Origin: Paenibacillus aquistagni
Lineage (GTDB): Bacteria; Bacillota; Bacilli; Paenibacillales; Paenibacillaceae
NCBI RefSeq assembly: GCF_900177815.1
Contig: NZ_FXAZ01000001.1
Span: forward strand, 744,001 to 808,000
Length of the DNA: 64,000 bases
Direction of reading: 5' to 3'
Under the pieces are notes generated by a model. It did no database searches, was not told where the DNA came from, and saw nothing but the letters and a program-made list of their open reading frames with translations. Positions within the stretch are counted from its first letter, which is position 1; every line of letters begins with the position of its first letter. This document shows positions 29,246 to 39,117 of this stretch, piece after piece. A program made the position numbers and the translations under genes.

Positions 29246-29665
29246 ATGAAGCTGACGATCCATAAGGAGTCCTTACAAGAAGGCAAGCAATTTATCATCG
29301 ACCACATGATCCAGTTTAATCAAGGACATTTTCCAGTAGAGTTAAGATCAAATTATGAAGCGATTACACTGCTGATTAAGGATGAATGGGGGCGCTGCTG
29401 TGGAGGGCTCATAGGGGAAATATGCTGGAACTGGCTGCAGGTGGACTATATTTATGTAGCAGATGAGATTAGGCATACAGGCTATGGCACGAAGCTATTG
29501 CAGACAGCAGAGCGGATGGCGAAGGATAAGGAGTGTGCGTTTGCGAAGCTCGATACGCTGAGCTTTCAAGCATTGGAATTCTATTTGAAGCAAGGCTACG
29601 AATGCTTTGGACAGCTGGAGAATGCAGGCGGGTATACGCATTATTATTTGAAAAAGGATCTATAG
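29246..29665 (+). CDS. GNAT-family N-acetyltransferase
   Basis: 139 residues. The acetyl-CoA binding region is VDYIYVADEIRHTGYGTKLLQ (motif A, with RHTGYGTKLL), followed by AKLDTLSFQALEFYLKQGYE (motif B). Target unknown. The ATG at 29246 follows GAGGTG; a longer frame beginning at 29081 lacks a ribosome site and would start with unlikely sequence. Confidence 0.85.
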   Translation: MKLTIHKESLQEGKQFIIDHMIQFNQGHFPVELRSNYEAITLLIKDEWGRCCGGLIGEICWNWLQVDYIYVADEIRHTGYGTKLLQTAERMAKDKECAFAKLDTLSFQALEFYLKQGYECFGQLENAGGYTHYYLKKDL

Positions 29666-29747
29666 CAGGTTGAGATGGACTTCGGTGATCGTTTTTTTTA
29701 TACTGAATATATAAAATTTACCATTCGGTTGGGAGAGGATTGCCGCG

Positions 29748-31721
29748 ATGTCGACTCTTCAGCGTGAGTCCCAAGAAAAACAAATGGTGATAAAGAAGAA
29801 TCTGTCCATGAGGACAAGCGTTTTCTTTTTTATTGTATTTCTTGTATTTACAGTACTTATTGTCCGTCTTGCTATTTTGCAGTTTGTTGAGGGTGAATCC
29901 TTGCGAGAAAAAGCTCAAGGCATAGGCCAGAATCCAACATATATCGCCTCCATCAGAGGGTCAATCTATGATGCAAGCAACAATCGAATTGCGTATTCCG
30001 TACCCACGCAATCGCTGTACTTTCGCATTGAGAAGCAATATGCGGAGGAGGAAGTCGTAGAGCTCGCGACACGCCTTAAGGAAGTATTGGACACTTATGG
30101 GGACAAAGAAGCCCAGCCAGTATCCGTAGAAGAGCTGGTTCGCAAGCTGGACATTGAGGGGAAACGAACGTATGGCTTCCTGCCTCGCCAGATCAAGATT
30201 GATCTTTCTCAGCAGGAGATTGCTTACTTTCTTGAGAACAAACAAGCATTTCCGGGCTTTGAGGTGCTTGAGGAGGGCATAAGACAATACGATCCTTCCC
30301 TGATTGCGCCACAGCTAGTAGGCTATCTAGGAAGGTACAGCGGCCTAAATATGGAGCGGTACCCTTATTATCAGCAGCTTCTTGAGACAGAGGAGACTGC
30401 AAAAACGTATCTGGATACGGAGTATGTAGGCGTTGCAGGACTTGAGTATATGTATGAGAGCGAACTGAAGGGTTCTAATGGCCAGAAGACCTTTATCGTG
30501 GACAGCTTAGGCCGCGTAGTTGGAGCGGGAGATTATGTGAAGCCGATCAAGGGGAACAATCTTCATCTCACCATCCATCCTGAGATCCAAAAGCGTACAC
30601 AAAAGAAGATTGAGGAGCATCTTGTTAAAATAAGGAAATCCTCGCAGCGATATGAGCGGGCCCCTAACGCAATAACAGGCTATGCGGTCGCGATGGAAGT
30701 GAAGACAGGAAATGTGATTGCCATGGCCAATGTTCCGCAGTATGACCCTAATATTTGGCGCAATGGGATAACCGAAGAAGAGCTGAAGGCATTAGGCTCG
30801 AATATGAACAATGGAACCATTACAGAAGTATTTCAAGACTACGGGAGCAAGAAGGAAAATAACCGCCATCCTTCTTCCTTTGTCTATCTTGGCTCTACAA
30901 TCAAGCCGCTAACCGTGCTCATTGGCCTTCAAGAGAAGCTGATTACACCGGATACATCTTATCAGGATATCGGCTATGCGATGATTGGCCGTAAAGGCAG
31001 TGAGCAGCGAATCGGGAACTCGGACTCTCATGCATACGGTCGCATGGACCCGGCTACCGCAATCGCTAAGTCCTCTAATGCTTTTATGATCGATAAGATC
31101 GGCAATCCTCTATATATGAAATATGGAAAGGAAAAGGGGCTTGAGGTTTGGGACCGCTATATGAAAGCGTTTGGCCTTGGAACAACAACTGGCAGCGGCT
31201 TGCCGCGAGAGTCTCGAGGGATTCTTGATTACATGCAGGAGGGGCAGACCGGACAGGCTGCCTTGGCGTATGCTTCCTTTGGACAGCAGGGCAAGTATTC
31301 TACGCTGCAGCTGGCGCAATATACGGCCACGTTAGCCAATCACGGCAAACGGCTCAAACCGCAATTTGTGACGCACATTACAGACGCTGACGGTCGAACG
31401 GTCAAGACGATAAAGCCAGAAGTGGTGAGCGAGATCGAATTTGACGAGCGTTACTGGAAAGAGATTGAAGCTGGCATGAAGCGGGTGAATATGCACGGCT
31501 TTGAGGATGTCAGCTATGAAGTGGTGCGGAAGACCGGAACGTCTCAGCAATGGGTGGCAGGAGGCATTGTGGAGAATGCGGTCTTCATCGCGTATGCACC
31601 TGCCAAGGACCCGAAGCTTGCCGTGGCTGTGGTGGTGCCGGAGGGCGGATTTGGCGCTTATGGTGCAGCTCCAATCGCAAGAGAGATCTTTGACAGCTAT
31701 TTTGAGTTGTATGGCTTCTAG
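29748..31721 (+). CDS. Class B penicillin-binding protein (transpeptidase)
   Basis: 657 residues. One N-terminal membrane helix (about 24-44), a dimerisation domain starting at IASIRGSIYDASNNRIAYS, and the transpeptidase domain with active-site Ser383 in STIK, SSN at 442-444 and KTGT at 595-598. The protein cross-links peptidoglycan at the outer face of the membrane. It resembles PBP2/SpoVD-type proteins, but no PASTA repeats are seen, so an elongation- or sporulation-specific role is open. No rodA/ftsW partner is adjacent. GGAGAGG precedes the ATG. A hairpin terminator follows. Confidence 0.92.
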   Translation: MSTLQRESQEKQMVIKKNLSMRTSVFFFIVFLVFTVLIVRLAILQFVEGESLREKAQGIGQNPTYIASIRGSIYDASNNRIAYSVPTQSLYFRIEKQYAEEEVVELATRLKEVLDTYGDKEAQPVSVEELVRKLDIEGKRTYGFLPRQIKIDLSQQEIAYFLENKQAFPGFEVLEEGIRQYDPSLIAPQLVGYLGRYSGLNMERYPYYQQLLETEETAKTYLDTEYVGVAGLEYMYESELKGSNGQKTFIVDSLGRVVGAGDYVKPIKGNNLHLTIHPEIQKRTQKKIEEHLVKIRKSSQRYERAPNAITGYAVAMEVKTGNVIAMANVPQYDPNIWRNGITEEELKALGSNMNNGTITEVFQDYGSKKENNRHPSSFVYLGSTIKPLTVLIGLQEKLITPDTSYQDIGYAMIGRKGSEQRIGNSDSHAYGRMDPATAIAKSSNAFMIDKIGNPLYMKYGKEKGLEVWDRYMKAFGLGTTTGSGLPRESRGILDYMQEGQTGQAALAYASFGQQGKYSTLQLAQYTATLANHGKRLKPQFVTHITDADGRTVKTIKPEVVSEIEFDERYWKEIEAGMKRVNMHGFEDVSYEVVRKTGTSQQWVAGGIVENAVFIAYAPAKDPKLAVAVVVPEGGFGAYGAAPIAREIFDSYFELYGF

Positions 31722-31738
31722 GCGATATGGACAAAGTT

Positions 31739-31769
31739 AAGGACCGCAGCTGCTGCGGTCCTTTTTGAG
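31739..31769 (+). terminator. Terminator after the PBP gene
   Basis: Perfect hairpin AAGGACCGCAGC / GCTGCGGTCCTT with a T-run. Confidence 0.85.
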
Positions 31770-31817
31770 TATCGTAAAAAGGGTGAGTGAGAATGGATTG
31801 AGGCAGGGGAGGGGGGC

Positions 31818-32096
31818 CTAGCGTTTCTTGTTCTTCTTGTGCTTGCGATTGCGGCGCATTCCTTTGCTGACGACGCCTTCTTGCGGCTCGTTGGGGAATT
31901 GCACACCTGTTTCATTCTGCTGGCCTTCACGCACTACACAAACAGGCTTATAGATCGGAATCTTGTGCACGCGTCTTACGACTTCGATTGGTTGTATGAC
32001 AGGAATACATTCGTACTCGCAAATATCTTCATAGACGACAATGGGTTCTCTCTCGATCGGACTAACTTGATTCCGATTGCACTTGCTATGCGCCAT
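31818..32096 (-). CDS. Small basic protein with conserved-looking central segment (possible spore coat protein)
   Basis: 92 residues. The centre (VYEDICEYECIPVIQPIEVV, then HKIPIYKPVCVV) is rich in Pro, Ile, Val and Cys, and the last 15 residues are almost entirely Arg, Lys and Asn (MRRNRKHKKNKK). The composition recalls small spore coat proteins such as the CotD group, but I do not see a decisive motif. AAAGGAG lies eight bases before the ATG, so the gene looks real. It is convergent with the PBP gene. Confidence 0.65.
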   Translation of the reverse strand: MAHSKCNRNQVSPIEREPIVVYEDICEYECIPVIQPIEVVRRVHKIPIYKPVCVVREGQQNETGVQFPNEPQEGVVSKGMRRNRKHKKNKKR

Positions 32097-32207
32097 GACA
32101 ACATCTCCTTTACCGTGATGATGCCATCATATGTTGAAATGCTCTAGACGGGTTGTTTACTCGCCCTGTTCTTGCAAAAACATCAAAAATGGGTTGCTGA
32201 CAGCATA

Positions 32208-32244
32208 AAGAAGCCCGAGGACCATATGGTTCTCGGGCTTGCGT
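32208..32244. terminator. Hairpin between the small basic protein gene and gcvPB
   Basis: Arms AAGCCCGAGGACCA and TGGTTCTCGGGCTT form a long stem; no long T-run on either strand, so termination strength is uncertain. Confidence 0.5.
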
Positions 32245-32306
32245 CATGAATGATTCTCTCATCAACTGCAAGAGAGGGTCATCTTCATTAAGGTGTCAAG
32301 ATGCAA

Positions 32307-33836
32307 TCATGAATTGCAAGCGCAGTTCAGCACTGGCTTCCGGGCGGCTTGTGTTTCATTCAAGCGGCGCACTTGTGTATGATAGGGAGCATTAAGGAGC
32401 AGATCGGGCTGTTCCTTAGCCTCCTGAGCGATCTGGATCAAGGTGTCAATGAATGCATCCAGTGTTTCCTTGCTCTCCGTCTCTGTAGGCTCAATCATCA
32501 TGCACTCCTCTACATTAAGCGGGAAGTAGATGGTAGGCGGATGGAAGCCAAAGTCGAGCAGACGCTTCGCTACATCAAGCGTGCGCACACCGTACTGCTT
32601 CAGCGGACTTCCAGAAATGACGAATTCGTGCTTGCATACACGCTCGAATGGAAGTTCGAAATAAGGTGCAAGGCGGTGCATCATATAATTGGCATTGAGC
32701 ACGGCGCACTCCGATACGGTTTTTAATCCTTCTGGGCCATACGTGCGGATATAGGTGTACGCTCGAACCAAGATGCCAAAGTTGCCGTAGAACGCTTTGA
32801 CACGCCCAATCGAATCTGGACGGTGATAATCAAAGGCGAATGTTCCGTCGCTTTTCTTAATGACGATCGGCTTCGGAAGATAAGGCACAAGCTTCTCCTT
32901 CACACCGACAGGCCCTGCACCTGGACCACCGCCGCCATGAGGCGTGCTCATTGTCTTGTGAAGGTTCAAGTGCACGACGTCAAAGCCCATATCTCCAGGT
33001 CTTGCAATCCCCATAATGGCGTTGGAGTTGGCTCCATCATAGTACAGGAGGCCCCCAGCCTCATGAACAATATCGGCAATCTCCAGGATATGTTCTTCGA
33101 ACAAGCCGAGCGTGCTTGGGTTAGTCAGCATCAGAGCAGCAGTATCAGGGCCAACCGCTGCACGAAGCGCGTCCAGATCCACGAGTCCGTCTTCATTGGA
33201 CTTGATTGTGACAGTGTCTAGCCCTGCGGCCGTAGCACTTGCGGGATTCGTGCCATGGGAAGAATCCGGAACGATAACCTTCGTGCGTGTTTCTCCGCGT
33301 GCTTCATGATAAGCGCGAATCATCATAAGCCCAGTCCACTCTCCATGGGCGCCGGCTGCAGGCTGCAAGGTAACCTGATCCATGCCCGTTAAGGCGGCGA
33401 GGTCATTTTGCAAGATGTACATCATCTCAAGCGCACCTTGAATGCTCGATTCAGGCTGGTAGGGATGGATCTTTGCGAATCCAGCAAAGCGAGCGGTGTC
33501 CTCATTGATCTTCGGGTTATACTTCATCGTACAAGAGCCTAGCGGATAAAAGCCGTTGTCGATGCCAAAGTTGCGGCGTGAGAGCTCAGTGTAATGGCGG
33601 ATCACATCCACTTCGTATACTTCCGGCAGCTGTGCAGGTTCGCTGCGCAAATAAGAGGATGGGATTAGGCTATCCAGCTGCTCCTCAGGAACATCGCACT
33701 CAGGCAATGAATACGCGACGCGCCCCTCACGGCTCATTTCGAAGATGAGCTTCTTATCAGGAGCTTGATGCGAGCTGGCCTGCTTCATCGCTTCTGCTTG
33801 TGTAACCACTGCATCTGTACCGTTTGATTGTGTCAT
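32307..33836 (-). CDS. gcvPB: Glycine dehydrogenase (decarboxylating) subunit 2
   Basis: 509 residues. PLP-enzyme region with the lysine in [18 protein letters not shown] and the glycine-rich stretch behind it. [14 protein letters not shown] is a further P-protein signature. With GcvPA it forms the P protein that decarboxylates glycine and transfers the aminomethyl group to lipoyl-GcvH. Its ATG overlaps the gcvPA stop by four bases (ATGA), a sign of translational coupling. The extra C-terminal tail [11 protein letters not shown] contains two cysteines close to the end. Confidence 0.96.
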   Translation of the reverse strand: MTQSNGTDAVVTQAEAMKQASSHQAPDKKLIFEMSREGRVAYSLPECDVPEEQLDSLIPSSYLRSEPAQLPEVYEVDVIRHYTELSRRNFGIDNGFYPLGSCTMKYNPKINEDTARFAGFAKIHPYQPESSIQGALEMMYILQNDLAALTGMDQVTLQPAAGAHGEWTGLMMIRAYHEARGETRTKVIVPDSSHGTNPASATAAGLDTVTIKSNEDGLVDLDALRAAVGPDTAALMLTNPSTLGLFEEHILEIADIVHEAGGLLYYDGANSNAIMGIARPGDMGFDVVHLNLHKTMSTPHGGGGPGAGPVGVKEKLVPYLPKPIVIKKSDGTFAFDYHRPDSIGRVKAFYGNFGILVRAYTYIRTYGPEGLKTVSECAVLNANYMMHRLAPYFELPFERVCKHEFVISGSPLKQYGVRTLDVAKRLLDFGFHPPTIYFPLNVEECMMIEPTETESKETLDAFIDTLIQIAQEAKEQPDLLLNAPYHTQVRRLNETQAARKPVLNCACNS

Positions 33837-35194
33837 GCAAGAACCTCCTCCAGCAGAGCTGCAAACTCGTCGATTTCTTCCTTCGTGCGGCGCTCGGTAA
33901 CCGCAATAAGCATATGGTGCTTCAGCTCATCATAATGAAGTCCCAGATCATATCCACCGATAATGCCTCTTGCAATAAGCTTCTCATTAATAGCTTCAAC
34001 GGACACATGCGGCGGCAGCTTCAAGACAAACTCATTAAAGAAAGGGGCTGAGAACGCAAGCTCTAGGCCTTGTGCCTCATGCAAGCGCTTCGAAGCGTAA
34101 TGTGACTTCTGAATATTTAGACCCGCTACCTCGCGAAGTCCTTCCTTGCCCATCGTCGATAAGTAGACGGACGCGCACAGTGCGAGCAGGGCTTGGTTGG
34201 AGCAAATATTGGATGTAGCTTTTTCACGTCGGATATGCTGTTCACGAGCTTGCAGTGTTAGCACAAAGCCGCGCTTGCCATCAATATCCACCGTCTGGCC
34301 CACAATCCGTCCAGGAATTTTGCGCATCAACGATTCGGTTACCGCAAAGAATCCGCAGGTAGGTCCGCCAAGAGCAGCATGAATTCCGAATGGCTGCGCA
34401 TCCCCGACTACAACATCGGCGCCAAGCTTGCCAGGAGATTCAAGCAAGCCAAGCGATATAGGATTGGTGCTCATAACGAGCAGGCCTTTGTGCTGATGTA
34501 TGATCGGCTCGATTGCGCGAACATCTTCAATGCAGCCTAAGAAGTTAGGAGACTGGATCACAACCGCGGCAGTATCCGCGCTAACAGCAGCCTCAAGCTT
34601 CGCAAGGTCGGTGACTCCATTTTGCATGTCGATCTCAACGATTTCTAGGCCGAGCCCGCGTGCTGTAGTATGCACGATCTCACGAGCTTCAGGGTGAACC
34701 GTCTTGGAGATGATAATCTGCTTGCGCTTGGTATGCTGAGCTGCAAGCGAGCTAGCCTCGCCGAGAGCGGTTGCTCCGTCATACATACTAGCATTGGCAA
34801 CAGCCATTCCTGTTATTTCACAAATATAGGATTGGAATTCAAAGATCGCCTGAAGTTCGCCTTGGCTGATCTCAGGCTGATAAGGCGTATACGCTGTATA
34901 GAATTCAGAACGAGAGATCACGTGATTGATCACGACTGGAACGTGATGATCATAGATCCCAGCTCCAAGGAAGCTGGTGTAGCGATCAAAATCAGCATTT
35001 TGATCGGAAAGGCTGCGCATATGCTTCAAAAGCTTGGCTTCATTCAGCGCTTCAGACATTGGAAGCGTGCCTTGATAGCGGACAGATTCAGGAATGTCGT
35101 GGAACAGTTCATCGACAGATGAGATGCCTATGACATCGAGCATTTCCGCTTGATCTTGTTCTGTCATCGGGATATAACGATGCTTCTGCTTCAT
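33833..35194 (-). CDS. gcvPA: Glycine dehydrogenase (decarboxylating) subunit 1
   Basis: 453 residues from the ATG at 35194, which has AAGGAG nine bases upstream; an in-frame upstream start would add 28 residues without a ribosome site. Motifs include [44 protein letters not shown] and [26 protein letters not shown]. This subunit pairs with GcvPB to make the heterotetrameric P protein of Bacillota. It sits between gcvT (145 bases before) and gcvPB (overlapping). Confidence 0.96.
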   Translation of the reverse strand: MKQKHRYIPMTEQDQAEMLDVIGISSVDELFHDIPESVRYQGTLPMSEALNEAKLLKHMRSLSDQNADFDRYTSFLGAGIYDHHVPVVINHVISRSEFYTAYTPYQPEISQGELQAIFEFQSYICEITGMAVANASMYDGATALGEASSLAAQHTKRKQIIISKTVHPEAREIVHTTARGLGLEIVEIDMQNGVTDLAKLEAAVSADTAAVVIQSPNFLGCIEDVRAIEPIIHQHKGLLVMSTNPISLGLLESPGKLGADVVVGDAQPFGIHAALGGPTCGFFAVTESLMRKIPGRIVGQTVDIDGKRGFVLTLQAREQHIRREKATSNICSNQALLALCASVYLSTMGKEGLREVAGLNIQKSHYASKRLHEAQGLELAFSAPFFNEFVLKLPPHVSVEAINEKLIARGIIGGYDLGLHYDELKHHMLIAVTERRTKEEIDEFAALLEEVLA

Positions 35195-35338
35195 AAGATT
35201 GAACTCCTTCTCAGGTCGTAATATCGAGATCCTTGCAGTCCATTCATCGCTTAAGGGGCAATTGGCCGCCATCAGCATGCACAGCTGAGCCGAGCAATAT
35301 CATGGAGGTGCTATGAATATAGTTGAAGCCAATAGGTG

Positions 35339-36439
35339 TTAGGTGCGTTTATAAAATGGCGCCTTGATCACTTTAGCCTTTAGTTTCTTCCCGCGTATTT
35401 CCACGAATACTTCAGTATCGATTGCTGCGAAGTCTTTGTTGATGAGCGCAAGGCCTAAGTTGCGTTTTAAGGTAGGGGACTGTGTCCCTGTTGTGACTTC
35501 TCCTATCAGCTCCTCACCGGCATATACAGGGTAGTGTGAGCGCGGAATGCCTTTGTCGATCATCTCGATGCCAACAAGCTTTCTTGGGGTGCCTTCTGCC
35601 TTTTGCTTGAGCAAAGCCTCTCGTCCAATAAAATCATCTTTGTCGAGCTTGACGAAGAAGCCAAGTGATGCTTCTAGCGGCGTAATGTCTTGAGACAGCT
35701 CTTGACCGTAGAGCGGCAATCGAGCTTCAAAGCGCAGCGTATCACGCGCACCCAAGCCTGCTGGAAGCAGTCCATGCGCTTCACCTGCTTCTAAGAGCGC
35801 CTGCCATAGTGCCTTGGCATCCTGTGCGTCAATATACATCTCAAAGCCATCTTCGCCCGTATAGCCGGTGCGGGAGACAAGAGCTTCTGTTCCTGCCACC
35901 TGAACCTTCTCCATAAAGTGAAATGGCTTAAGCTGATTCAATGCTGCATCGGTTAGCGGTTGAATAATCGCAAGAGCTGCTGGACCTTGAAGCGCAAGAA
36001 GCGCCATGTTTGCAGAAGCATTGGTAAGCGATACGCCCGTCTCAGGCAAATGCTCAGTGAGCCATGCAAAGTCTTTGTCGATATTAGACGCGTTCACGAC
36101 GAGCATGTAGCGATCTTGGGCAAGTCGATAAACGAGCAGATCATCCACCACACCTCCATTAGGGTAGCAGAGCAACGTGTATTGTGCTTGACCGTCTGCG
36201 ATTCTTGTTACATCATTGGTTGTCATGTGCTGGATGAAGGCTTCAGCACCTTCACCTTCAACGAAAAACTCACCCATGTGAGACACATCGAACAAACCAG
36301 CGCGCTCACGTACAGCTTCATGCTCCTTTTGAATACCATAAAATTGCACGGGAAGTTCCCACCCGCCAAAATCAATGCAGCGAGAACCTTGTATATCCGC
36401 GTACAGAGGGAATATAGGCGTGCGTTTCAATTCCGTCAT
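35339..36439 (-). CDS. gcvT: Aminomethyltransferase (glycine cleavage T protein)
   Basis: 366 residues. Folate-binding/T-protein motifs: DVSHMGEFFVEG, NDVTRIADGQAQYTLLCYPNGG, SRTGYTGEDGFEMY and TGTQSPTLKRNLGLALI. It releases ammonia from aminomethyl-GcvH and passes the methylene group to tetrahydrofolate. It heads the minus-strand gcvT-gcvPA-gcvPB operon behind the glycine riboswitch. GAGGTG lies six bases before the ATG. Confidence 0.96.
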   Translation of the reverse strand: MTELKRTPIFPLYADIQGSRCIDFGGWELPVQFYGIQKEHEAVRERAGLFDVSHMGEFFVEGEGAEAFIQHMTTNDVTRIADGQAQYTLLCYPNGGVVDDLLVYRLAQDRYMLVVNASNIDKDFAWLTEHLPETGVSLTNASANMALLALQGPAALAIIQPLTDAALNQLKPFHFMEKVQVAGTEALVSRTGYTGEDGFEMYIDAQDAKALWQALLEAGEAHGLLPAGLGARDTLRFEARLPLYGQELSQDITPLEASLGFFVKLDKDDFIGREALLKQKAEGTPRKLVGIEMIDKGIPRSHYPVYAGEELIGEVTTGTQSPTLKRNLGLALINKDFAAIDTEVFVEIRGKKLKAKVIKAPFYKRT

Positions 36440-36527
36440 GTGATCACCTCGTCATCCTTGGCTTAATATGCATACTAAAGAAGGACAGTCCAAAGAAACG
36501 TGCTCCCGTTGTGGCAGCTGCTTCGAT

Positions 36528-36743
36528 GGCTCTGTCCTTGGTACCTGAGAGTGTCCTCCTAGCTTAGTCATGATTGCTGCCAATCATAAGCTGCTGCATA
36601 GGAGTTACCCCTTGGGTGATCCTGTCCGAGAATGGCAGGATGCTCTCCAGAGGTGCGTCCGGTAAAAGTCCTTTTGCCTGAGAGATTCACCGATGCTTCG
36701 GCTTACTCCTTCGGCGTTACGATAGTGCTGTAATCTCTCCCTT
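36528..36743 (-). promoter_or_regulatory. Tandem glycine riboswitch upstream of gcvT
   Basis: Read on the minus strand, aptamer I shows GGGAGAGATT, GCCGAAGGAGTAAGCC and TCTCTCAGGCAAAAGGAC. Aptamer II then shows CTCTGGAGAG, CACCCAAGGGGTAA and ACTCTCAGGTACCAAGGACA. These are the paired conserved blocks of the cooperative two-aptamer glycine riboswitch (family knowledge). P1 of aptamer II pairs CTCTG with CAGAG. The 3' strand AAGGACAG can alternatively pair with CTGTCCTT (36481-36488), which suggests an ON switch, but its U-tract is weak. Leader and gcvT ATG are about 90 bases apart. Confidence 0.95.
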
Positions 36744-36783
36744 TACCTTCATCCGCATATTAGTATTTATTGTCCTACCTACA

Positions 36784-36813
36784 TTAATACTTGAAGCTTC
36801 CTGACATTGTCAA
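36784..36813 (-). promoter_or_regulatory. Probable promoter of the gcvT-gcvPA-gcvPB operon
   Basis: On the minus strand TTGACA (36808-36813) and TATTAA (36784-36789) are 18 bases apart, ending about 40 bases before the riboswitch. Confidence 0.5.
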
Positions 36814-36984
36814 TCCATTTATTACATTTTTGCTAAAAAGAAAGGTATGTATTGACAGTTATCTATCAGGTGCAATACCCTATAAGTGAATTGCACAGCA
36901 GCTTTACGTTATAATTAAAAATGAACAGGCAACTTGAAAACCAACGCAGCAGTCATTACACATCAGATGAAGAGAGGTACAGGG

Positions 36985-37374
36985 ATGAGCGAAATTAAGG
37001 ACAACCTATTGTACAGTGAAGAGCACGAATGGGCGCTCATTGTGGATGAGAACACCGTTCGCGTGGGCATTACAGACCATGCTCAGCATCAATTGGGTGA
37101 TATTGTATTTATCGAGTTCCCTGAGATTGGAACGACGTTGACATCAGGAGACAGCATGGGCTCCATTGAATCTGTAAAGACGGTTTCTGAGCTGTATATA
37201 CCGGTATCTGGCAAGGTCACGAAGATCAACGAAGAGCTCGAAGCATCGCCTGAGCAGGTCAATGAAGATCCGTACGGACAAGGCTGGATAGCTGAGATTG
37301 AAGTCGAAGGTTCGATGGAGGAAGCATTGAAGCACTTGTTGTCTCCAGAGAAGTACGGAGCATTGACCGAATAA
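36985..37374 (+). CDS. gcvH: Glycine cleavage system H protein
   Basis: 129 residues. The lipoylated lysine is Lys65 in GSIESVKTVSEL, and the family start YSEEHEWALI and end LSPEKYGALTE are conserved. The lipoyl arm shuttles the aminomethyl group between P, T and L proteins. ATG 36985 follows AGAGAGG; an in-frame ATG at 36934 would add 17 residues and is less likely. Unlike the rest of the system, gcvH is transcribed from the opposite strand and is not downstream of the riboswitch. A TATAAT stands at 36910-36915. Confidence 0.96.
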   Translation: MSEIKDNLLYSEEHEWALIVDENTVRVGITDHAQHQLGDIVFIEFPEIGTTLTSGDSMGSIESVKTVSELYIPVSGKVTKINEELEASPEQVNEDPYGQGWIAEIEVEGSMEEALKHLLSPEKYGALTE

Positions 37375-37431
37375 GCGGCGATAACAGCGTAACGAGATTA
37401 TGTTCAGCGATTTGAAGAATCTTTGAACCGC

Positions 37432-37482
37432 AAGCCCTAGCATAGTGGAGCAAAATGCTCCTATCCGGCTAGGGCTTTTTTA
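37432..37482 (+). terminator. Terminator after gcvH
   Basis: Arms AAGCCCTAGC and GCTAGGGCTT enclose GGAGCA/TGCTCC, with a six-T run. Confidence 0.85.
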
Positions 37483-37681
37483 CATGCCGCTTTCTTGTTA
37501 ATCCTTACAAAAGTACAGGTGAAATGGCTGGGTGTTATGTGCAGGTTGTGTTTAGATTTGAAATGGTCGCGTGAAAGCTCTATGATATGATGAAAGAGAT
37601 GGAAAAACATCGTCAATTCGTATATAATTTTTGTTTTACACCGCTGATTCGTCAGCATGAAGAGGGAGCATCGTAGTTACA

Positions 37682-38386
37682 ATGAAAAACCATTTCATCT
37701 TTGCATGGACACTACTTGCTGCCGTCATTGTACTCTTATTGGTTATGTTCGGAATGACTTGGTATGAGGAGAATCAATTGTCCTCGCAAGATGACGTCAT
37801 TACTGAGCATCAGCTTGCCCTTGCGCAGTTTAAGGCTGATATGCATCTAGAGATTCAGCCGGTTAGAGGAGATCGTGAGGCTCCTGTTCAAATTGTTGAA
37901 TTTGGAGACTACAAATCTCCATATAGCAAAGAGTGGGAGGAACAGGTTTACCCGAAGCTTGCGAAGGATTACATCGAGCCAGGGCACGCTGCGTATTACT
38001 TTCTTCACAATCCGCTGCCCGATATGGATTCGCATTTGGCGGCTAGAACGGCCGAGTACTTGATGGATCAGGATGAGAAGCTGTTCTGGCGCTTTCATAC
38101 ATTAATGTATAAAAAGGAAGGCTTTCTTCAGTATCGCTGGGGGACAGAGGCTTTCTTGATTGATTTGGTGAGAGTGTATTTTCCCGAAGTAGACATTCAA
38201 TCCTTTATTCAGCTGTATCAGCGCGAGAATGTACTGAGCATGGTCTTAAAAGATCAGGAAGCAGCTAAAAAATACGGAGTCGAGTACAATCCCACGATAT
38301 TTGTCAACGGTAAGCAGGCAGAGGATTCCTCCTATGAGTCCTTGCGCAGACTGATCGATAAGGAGCTGCTGTTGAGCAGAAAGTAA
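37682..38386 (+). CDS. DsbA/BdbD-like thioredoxin-fold membrane protein lacking all cysteines
   Basis: 234 residues. One N-terminal membrane helix (about 7-26), then an extracytoplasmic DsbA-like domain: VQIVEFGDYKSPYSKEW, a helical insertion and the cis-proline region VEYNPTIFVNGK. In BdbD-type thiol oxidases the first motif is FGDYKCPYCK; here both cysteines are serine (Ser79, Ser82), and the protein has no cysteine at all. It therefore cannot do thiol-disulfide exchange. The fold and cis-proline remain, so a binding or chaperone role is possible (inference). A weak ribosome site precedes the ATG (GAGGGAG, 13 bases). A terminator follows. Confidence 0.82.
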   Translation: MKNHFIFAWTLLAAVIVLLLVMFGMTWYEENQLSSQDDVITEHQLALAQFKADMHLEIQPVRGDREAPVQIVEFGDYKSPYSKEWEEQVYPKLAKDYIEPGHAAYYFLHNPLPDMDSHLAARTAEYLMDQDEKLFWRFHTLMYKKEGFLQYRWGTEAFLIDLVRVYFPEVDIQSFIQLYQRENVLSMVLKDQEAAKKYGVEYNPTIFVNGKQAEDSSYESLRRLIDKELLLSRK

Positions 38387-38412
38387 GCTGCTTTGTGACA
38401 GGGTTTAAATAA

Positions 38413-38452
38413 GGGAGCCTACCAGCATATGGTGGCTCCCTTATTTGTTTAT
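38413..38452. terminator. Terminator between the DsbA-like gene and its convergent neighbour
   Basis: Arms GGGAGCC and GGCTCCC enclose CCA/TGG around a CATATG-containing centre; T-rich tail on the plus strand. Confidence 0.7.
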
Positions 38453-38907
38453 CGGAGCACAGGGGCATCCCACAGCAAGTAGTGTCTTGTGAATTGCCGT
38501 GTGGAGATTCCAATGCGAATGTCCTCTTTTTCAAAGATGAGCACAGAACCTAATTGTTCTTGCAGCTGCCATCCTCTATCATCCATATAGTTCTCTATGA
38601 TCGCAAAGCGATTGCCGCTTAGGTTTTTGGAGATGTAACGCTTGATCTCACCGGTTTGCTCGATAAGCGAATAATCCAGTTGTTCGAAGTGTAATCGGAC
38701 GATTGCTTTTAAAATGGAAAAGGGATGTTCTTCTTGAGAGAGGACGCTCCAAAAGGTAAGCGCGGATAGGATAATGGCGAGGCTGAAAAGAATGAGCAGG
38801 ACCAGAAGGCTATTCCGCCAGAGCCTCCGTTGCTGTGACTGGGATGTATTGATTGCAGATTCCTCCTTGGAGATATTTCCTAGAACAGCGAGGGCAAACA
38901 CTCTCAT
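38449..38907 (-). CDS. Uncharacterised single-pass membrane protein
   Basis: 152 residues, family not recognised. After a short polar head there is one strong membrane helix (about 33-54, SLLVLLILFSLAIILSALTF), followed by an extracytoplasmic domain of about 95 residues with mixed helix and strand, no cysteines. AGGAG stands ten bases upstream of the ATG. It is convergent with the DsbA-like gene and shares its terminator. Confidence 0.65.
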   Translation of the reverse strand: MRVFALAVLGNISKEESAINTSQSQQRRLWRNSLLVLLILFSLAIILSALTFWSVLSQEEHPFSILKAIVRLHFEQLDYSLIEQTGEIKRYISKNLSGNRFAIIENYMDDRGWQLQEQLGSVLIFEKEDIRIGISTRQFTRHYLLWDAPVLR

Positions 38908-39117
38908 AACGAGAGTGCTCCTATATAATTAAACGCAGGACAGTGGAAAAAGTTGTTATTATTAGCAATATAATTTCAGTAAACCAACGCTATATTCAAT
39001 GAAACCGCGAATCGGGCAGCCAGAGCAAGCAAATTTTTCTTTGGATTATATGGAAAAGTATGTAATATATACATAGGTGTTTTGTTAAAATGATATTTCT
39101 TGAGGGGAGAGTACCGC

